From an uncultured Dehalococcoidia bacterium (GTDB taxonomy: Bacteria; Chloroflexota; Dehalococcoidia; Lucifugimonadales; Australimonadaceae), in NCBI GenBank assembly GCA_958295525.1, contig OY282355.1:186001-250000 (forward strand): a stretch of 64,000 nucleotides of DNA, in the 5' to 3' direction. The translations under genes were made by a program, and so were the position numbers. Every line of letters begins with the position of its first letter. Positions within the stretch are counted from its first letter, which is position 1. The notes under the pieces are model-generated. The model saw nothing but the letters and a program-made list of their open reading frames with translations. It did not search any database and was not told the DNA's origin. Of this stretch, positions 59,598 to 64,000 are shown piece by piece.

Positions 59598-61067
59598 CTA
59601 TCCCAGGAACCGCCGGATCTGCCCCGCCTCTTCGATGAAGTGGCGGGTTTGCGAGGTGCGGTTTTGGACGAGGCCGGCCCAGATGGCGGTCGTCAGCCCC
59701 TCGTGGATGCGGTCTATGTCGTGGGCGAAGCGGACGAAGAGGCGCCGGTAGTCGTCGCCCAGCAGTTGGGTGATGCGCGTCTCGTTGCAGAAGCGGAGCG
59801 CGGCGCTGAGGTCGTCGCCGAGGCTGGGGTACGCCTCGCGGAGATAGGCGAAATCGTCGTCGTTGAGCGCGGCGAGTCCGAGCAGTTCCGGCGGAACGCC
59901 GATGGAGTAGAGCGTCGCGGCGAAGGCGATGGCGCGGGGGAGCGTGACGTCCTCCGCTCCGGCGAGCGACCGCCCGTAGCCGAACAGCCCGACGTGCAGT
60001 TTGCGCTCGCGCCTGCGCGGCACGTGCGCCGACGCCGAGGCGATGGTGGGGGCGAGTTGCCGCACTTGCCGCTGGTACTCGCTCCCCGCCTTATCGAGGA
60101 TGGCGTTGACGCGCGCCTCGTCGACCGGCGGGGCTGGCTGGCGCTCGCGGGCGCGTATGCGCTCGATGGCGGCGCGGACTTGCTCCTCCGGGTAGTCGAA
60201 CTTGAAGGCGGACTGCACGGTGAGCGTTTGCACGCTGGGGTACTCGCGGAACGCGCGCTCCACGTTGACGGGCGAGAGGTGGCCGCGGAACGGCACGGAG
60301 CCCGCGCCGATGATGGGATAGAGCGCCGTTCCCGTCTCCTCTTCCATGCGGCTCAATTTCCAGAGGGCGGTTTTGAGCATCAGTTCGGCGCCGACGATGC
60401 CGTGGTTCAGCGCGGGGTCGCTGCGGGCGAGGAACACGCGCTGATGCTCCACCTCCCAGCCTTGCAGATATTCGCGGACGATGGAGTCCACGTCCATCAT
60501 CTGCTCGCGCTCCTCGAAGAGGGGAATGACGCGGATCGACTTGGGGAAGAACTCGCCTATCCAGTCGCGGATGACGCCTCCGCCCGGCAGCGTCCGGCTC
60601 TCCTGTCCGGCGATGAAGTGGGCGTAGTAGTCGCGGATGCGGGCGACCTGCTCGGCGTTGGTGGCGAACGGGAGGATGACCTCCTGAATGGGGGGCTCGA
60701 TGTCGCCGTCGTAGAACTCGCGGGCGACGTCGTAGGCGATGGGAATGCCTTGCAGCGCCTCGATGAGGAGTTTCCGCATCTCGACTTCGATGGAGGGGTT
60801 GGGCACGCGGAGCGTGATGACGGCGTCGCGCCCCAGCCGCTTTTGCTCGCGGAAGTAGGCGGGGTAGTTGCTGAGCAACTTCTGCACGACGTGGGTGTCG
60901 GAGTCCTTGCCTTCGGAGTCCCACATCTGCTCGTCGCAGCCGAGTTGGAAGACGTCGGCGGCCTCGATGATTTCGCCGTCGCCTTTGATCACGCCGTCCA
61001 CCGCGTAGGGGGGGGCCTCCGCGTTGTCGGGATGCTGCGTGCTCATCACTTTCGGAATCAGTTGCAA
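59598..61067 (-). CDS. ppcA: Phosphoenolpyruvate carboxylase, archaeal type
   Basis: This 489-residue enzyme adds bicarbonate to PEP to give oxaloacetate. It is about half the length of the usual bacterial PEPC and belongs to the archaeal family: IPKVMSTQHPDNAEAPPYAV, QLGCDEQMWDSEGKDSDTHV, FGYGRSLAGAEDVTLPRAI and the QNRTSQTRHFIEEAGQIRRF end are family-typical. The start is a TTG at 61067 with GGAGG seven bases upstream; it keeps the conserved IPKVMSTQH start, whereas ATG 61046 would trim it. It lies between two helicase genes. Confidence 0.95.
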   Translation of the reverse strand: MQLIPKVMSTQHPDNAEAPPYAVDGVIKGDGEIIEAADVFQLGCDEQMWDSEGKDSDTHVVQKLLSNYPAYFREQKRLGRDAVITLRVPNPSIEVEMRKLLIEALQGIPIAYDVAREFYDGDIEPPIQEVILPFATNAEQVARIRDYYAHFIAGQESRTLPGGGVIRDWIGEFFPKSIRVIPLFEEREQMMDVDSIVREYLQGWEVEHQRVFLARSDPALNHGIVGAELMLKTALWKLSRMEEETGTALYPIIGAGSVPFRGHLSPVNVERAFREYPSVQTLTVQSAFKFDYPEEQVRAAIERIRARERQPAPPVDEARVNAILDKAGSEYQRQVRQLAPTIASASAHVPRRRERKLHVGLFGYGRSLAGAEDVTLPRAIAFAATLYSIGVPPELLGLAALNDDDFAYLREAYPSLGDDLSAALRFCNETRITQLLGDDYRRLFVRFAHDIDRIHEGLTTAIWAGLVQNRTSQTRHFIEEAGQIRRFLG

Positions 61068-61135
61068 GGCGGAACCTCCGCGGCGCAGGGGGCGCTAGGG
61101 GGACAATGATACTCCGTTGCGCGGGGAAGAGGCGG

Positions 61136-64000
61136 CTAGGGGGCGAGGGCGTCCGAGCAGACGATGCGGACGATTTGGGGCTGCGGGGCTTCGGCGTCCG
61201 TCTCTTCCGGCGGGTTGAGGCGGAAGCGTTCGCGGAGGGCGTGGAGGCGGTCGAGCAGAGGCCGACCTTGCAATTCCAAGCGCCGGACGATGTCCAGCGC
61301 GGCTTCCGCTCCTTGTGGGAGGTCGCCCGTGAAGATGCGGCGCAGGTCGTCCGCGCGCGGGTCGTCAACCTGCGGGTCGCGGAGGCAGCGTTCGACGTAG
61401 CGGCGCCGCGCGTCGTGGGGCCGGCGGGCTCTGCCCAGCCGTTCGCCGAGGCTTCGGCGGAAGGCGGCGTTCGCGGCCATCACGCGCTCGTTCGTGTCCG
61501 CGGGGAGCGGTTGGGCGGGCGCGTCCGGCTCGCATTCGGCGGCGGCGGTGAACTGGGCGGGGGTGACGGCGCGCGGCTCCAGATCGCTTCCGACGGCGTA
61601 GCATTGCTTCACGCCGCCCGCCGCGATGAGCGCGAGCGTCTCGCCCTGGCGCGGCGCATCGAACGCGGAGGGCGGGGAAGCAGCGTCCGCAGGCGAGACG
61701 AGCGGGATTTGCGCCCGCCGGCCATCTTCATCCGGGCGCCCGCCGCCCGGCTCCGAAGATTGGGGCGCCTCGACGCGCAACGCGGAGCGGACGCCGTCAG
61801 GGAGCGACGTGAGCCGTTCCCAGAGAGCGGGGTCGTTCTCTCTGATTCGTTGGAGCAAGGCGACGCCGCGCTGGCTCGCGGTCACCTCGTTCAAGTCTTC
61901 CTCTTCCTCGGGCAGTTCCTTCCGATCGTAGATGCGGTACATCGCCGCGCTGTTCAGGCGTTCGGCTTCCGAGAGCAGTTTCGTGTCCAAGCCGATGAGG
62001 TCGTGGAACGACTGGACGCGGTTGTGGAGGCGCTCCGTGAGGGCGAGCCCCGCGTCCACTTGAGTGTCGGGCCACATATTGTGCAGATGGATAAAGGCGT
62101 GCTCCGAGCCGATGCGGTCGACCCGCCCGAAGCGTTGGATGAGGCGCACCGGGTTCCAATGGAGGTCGTAGTTGAGGACGCGGGCGCAATCCTGGAGGTT
62201 CTGTCCTTCGGACACCACGTCGGTGGCGAGGAGCACGCGCGCCTCCGGGCCGCCCGGGGGAGCGCCCCCGTTGGAGCGCGGGGAGAAGCGCCGCGCGGTC
62301 TGCTCGACCTGATCGCGGTTCGAGCCGGAGAGACGGGCGATGGACGGGTCGCCGCCAGGGTTCAGTTGGGCGTAGAGGTAGTTGATAGTGGTCTCCGCCT
62401 CGGAGAAGACGAGCAGTTTGCCGGACTTCACGTAGGGGCGTTCGAGGAACTCGCGGAGCGCGCCGAGTTTGCTGTCGTCTTCCGGGCCGATGCCGCGCAT
62501 GCGGCTCAGCAGATCGCTCAGCACGGCGTGGTCCGCGTCGAGGTCGGCCGTCCAGTCGGCGAGGCGGAAGTCCGAGGCGGGGTGCGCGAGTTTGCTCCGG
62601 TTCCCGGCGTTCGCGGCGCGCCGGCGTTCTTCTTCCTGACGCAGGACGTCGAGCAGTTCGTCCGAGTCGAACGCTTGCCCTGCGAGCATTCGGGTCGCCG
62701 TTTGCCCGATGGGGACGTAGCCTGATTCGAGGGCTAGCTTGAAGTTGCGGTTGCTCTGATCGAGCGCGTTGAGGGTGGAGCGGAACGCTACGATGCTAGA
62801 CTCCAGGCGTTTGAGCAGTTGGACGCGCATCAGGCGGGCGATGCGGTCTTTGGCGCGGAAGAGGTCGCGGTATTCCGGCTTCCCGCGGGCTTGCGCGGTT
62901 ACGTATTCGGCGGCGCGGTAGCGCGCTCCTTGATGGGCGTTCAGCAGGGCCATCAGGTCAGGCAGAGCGCCGGCCTTCTCGTAGACCTTGTCCAGGGCGT
63001 AGGCGAGGTTGTCGAGGCGGGGTTCGGGGAAGCGGACGGGTTCGCCGTTCACCTCGGCGGTTTGTCCGTAGAGTTCGGCGATGTCCTTGCGGCGGCGGCG
63101 TATGAACACCGGACGCAAGACCTCCTCGACGTCGGCGCGGGGGACGCTGGGCGGCGGCGGTTTGTTCATCGGCGCGGGGCCTATTCTCCCGTTCCGTTCC
63201 CAATCCGCGTAATCGGCGCGGTAGTTCTCGTCCTCGGCGCGGCTCTCGCGCCAGCGCTGGGCGTTGCGGAAGTACTCTTCGAGGCTGACGGGCTCGATGT
63301 CGAGGCCATGCGCGGTTTCGTCGAGGAAGAGGCGCAACTGGCGGTAGATGTCCATCGGCCCCAGGTTCTGGGGAGTGGCGCTGAGCAGGACGACTTTGCG
63401 CTCGCCTGACTCGAGGTAGTTTCGGAGTCCGCGCGAGCGGCGGTTGTCGTTGCGGAAGTTGTGCGCTTCGTCCACCAGCACGGCCCCGCGGTTCGGATAT
63501 TTGTCGCGGAGAACGACGCCTCCGCCGGGCGCGTCCGCGTCCAGATAGCGCCCCAAGTCTTCGTCGTATTCCTGTCCGGGGGGCTCCCCGATCATACTGT
63601 GGGAGACGACCTCCGCGCCGAGCCCGAAGCGCTCGTTGAAGCGGCGCCACATTGGGACGAGCCCGGCGGGGCAGAGGATGAGCGGCGGCCCGTCGTTCGG
63701 GCGGCTCACGCGCAACTGGCGCAGGATTTCCGCCCCGATGAACGTCTTGCCGAGCCCGACGACGTCGCCGATGTAGCAGCCGCCGTGGGCCTCGATCATC
63801 CGGAGCGCCTGCGCGACCGCGTCGATCTGGAAGTTCGCCAGTTCGTCGGAGCGCGCGGGCGCGAGCGGAAGGCTTTCTCCCGCTTGATCGCCGTAGAGTT
63901 CGTAAAGCGCCTTGAGGTAGACCTCGTAGGGCGTCGTATGCGCGAGCGCCCAGGAACGGTTCAGTTCCGCGACGATCTCCTTGCCGACGTCGGCGGAATC
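61136..64000 (-). CDS. SNF2-type helicase, 5' end beyond the window (partial)
   Basis: The frame stays open to the window edge and gives about 954 residues. It contains a Q-motif-like stretch ELANFQIDAVAQALRMIEAH, Walker A YIGDVVGLGKTFIGAEIL, DEAH box VLVDEAHNFRN, LLSATPQN, FSEAETTINYL, DVVSEGQNLQDC and motif VI IQRFGRVDRIGSEHAF. Motifs upstream (WALAHTTPYEVYLKALYELY) match helicases that carry an N-terminal phospholipase-D-like nuclease; that part is not in the window. Such genes are common in defence or mobile regions, but role here is inferred. The C-terminal 170 residues are variable. Confidence 0.9.
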   Translation of the reverse strand, partial: DSADVGKEIVAELNRSWALAHTTPYEVYLKALYELYGDQAGESLPLAPARSDELANFQIDAVAQALRMIEAHGGCYIGDVVGLGKTFIGAEILRQLRVSRPNDGPPLILCPAGLVPMWRRFNERFGLGAEVVSHSMIGEPPGQEYDEDLGRYLDADAPGGGVVLRDKYPNRGAVLVDEAHNFRNDNRRSRGLRNYLESGERKVVLLSATPQNLGPMDIYRQLRLFLDETAHGLDIEPVSLEEYFRNAQRWRESRAEDENYRADYADWERNGRIGPAPMNKPPPPSVPRADVEEVLRPVFIRRRRKDIAELYGQTAEVNGEPVRFPEPRLDNLAYALDKVYEKAGALPDLMALLNAHQGARYRAAEYVTAQARGKPEYRDLFRAKDRIARLMRVQLLKRLESSIVAFRSTLNALDQSNRNFKLALESGYVPIGQTATRMLAGQAFDSDELLDVLRQEEERRRAANAGNRSKLAHPASDFRLADWTADLDADHAVLSDLLSRMRGIGPEDDSKLGALREFLERPYVKSGKLLVFSEAETTINYLYAQLNPGGDPSIARLSGSNRDQVEQTARRFSPRSNGGAPPGGPEARVLLATDVVSEGQNLQDCARVLNYDLHWNPVRLIQRFGRVDRIGSEHAFIHLHNMWPDTQVDAGLALTERLHNRVQSFHDLIGLDTKLLSEAERLNSAAMYRIYDRKELPEEEEDLNEVTASQRGVALLQRIRENDPALWERLTSLPDGVRSALRVEAPQSSEPGGGRPDEDGRRAQIPLVSPADAASPPSAFDAPRQGETLALIAAGGVKQCYAVGSDLEPRAVTPAQFTAAAECEPDAPAQPLPADTNERVMAANAAFRRSLGERLGRARRPHDARRRYVERCLRDPQVDDPRADDLRRIFTGDLPQGAEAALDIVRRLELQGRPLLDRLHALRERFRLNPPEETDAEAPQPQIVRIVCSDALAP

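Overview
The window is high-GC DNA (roughly two thirds G+C by eye), densely coding, with many very short or overlapping gene junctions. Gene content suggests a Chloroflexota bacterium of the Dehalococcoidia/SAR202 type. The reasons are a nuo operon without the NADH-module genes in this window, an archaeal-type PEP carboxylase, a selenoprotein SelD, short-chain dehydrogenase, Rieske, FAH and cyclase-family catabolic genes, a TctA-type carboxylate transporter, and interspersed palindromic repeats. This placement is inference; no rRNA gene or complete tRNA gene lies in the window.

Layout. 1-2061 (minus): catabolic cluster of SDR, small SUOX-fold protein and a CMD-family protein cut by the window edge, then a small cysteine-poor protein. 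2143-4970: aminotransferase and a membrane glycosyltransferase. 5098-15426 (plus): one nuo operon, nuoB-C-D-H-I-J-K, a small DUF2007-like gene, nuoL-M-N, behind a good sigma70-type promoter. 15466-17356 (minus): asd and dapB, two steps of lysine/diaminopimelate synthesis. 17398-18662: a Fic/winged-helix gene behind an array of palindromic operators. 18708-21974 (minus): FAH hydrolase, purA, SDR. 22050-24038: an exported lipoprotein of 14 RCC1-like repeats. 24154-24953: VapBC-like pair whose antitoxin carries a triplicated 25-residue unit. 24996-28589 (minus): recF, a PaREP1-like gene that appears to have been inserted with duplication of the recF tail, and an ABC ATPase/permease pair. 28781-32422: cupin, TctA-TctB-like fusion, cyclase. 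32500-40000: repeat-rich accessory stretch holding a tRNA/tmRNA-like element, an orphan antitoxin, a decayed nuclease-methyltransferase plus specificity-subunit locus, a Rieske oxygenase and a DUF502 protein. 40050-42620: cimA with a DUF6232-like gene behind an isoleucine-type T-box. 43039-44178: infC-rpmI-rplT with a non-ATG infC start. 44530-46098: divergent promoters, selD with an in-frame Sec TGA, and a JAMM peptidase. 46120-49726: ileS with a tandemly duplicated 3' end. 50096-53801: membrane glycosyltransferase and acyl-CoA dehydrogenase. 53825-64000 (minus): a 1,873-residue helicase-nuclease, ppcA, and a SNF2-type helicase cut by the window edge.

Connections. The nuo operon encodes most of the membrane arm and the hydrogenase-like connecting module of Complex I, but nuoA, E, F and G are absent here. 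asd and dapB feed lysine synthesis. cimA starts the citramalate route to isoleucine, and its T-box appears to read tRNA-Ile. SelD is probably itself a selenoprotein: the usual downstream ATG misses its active-site segment.

The most rewarding places to look are the selD recoding site, the tRNA/tmRNA-like element with an opposed promoter and terminator near 33 kb, the two-hairpin covarying repeat family, the Fic operator array, the recF-tail duplication, and the broken nuclease-methyltransferase locus.
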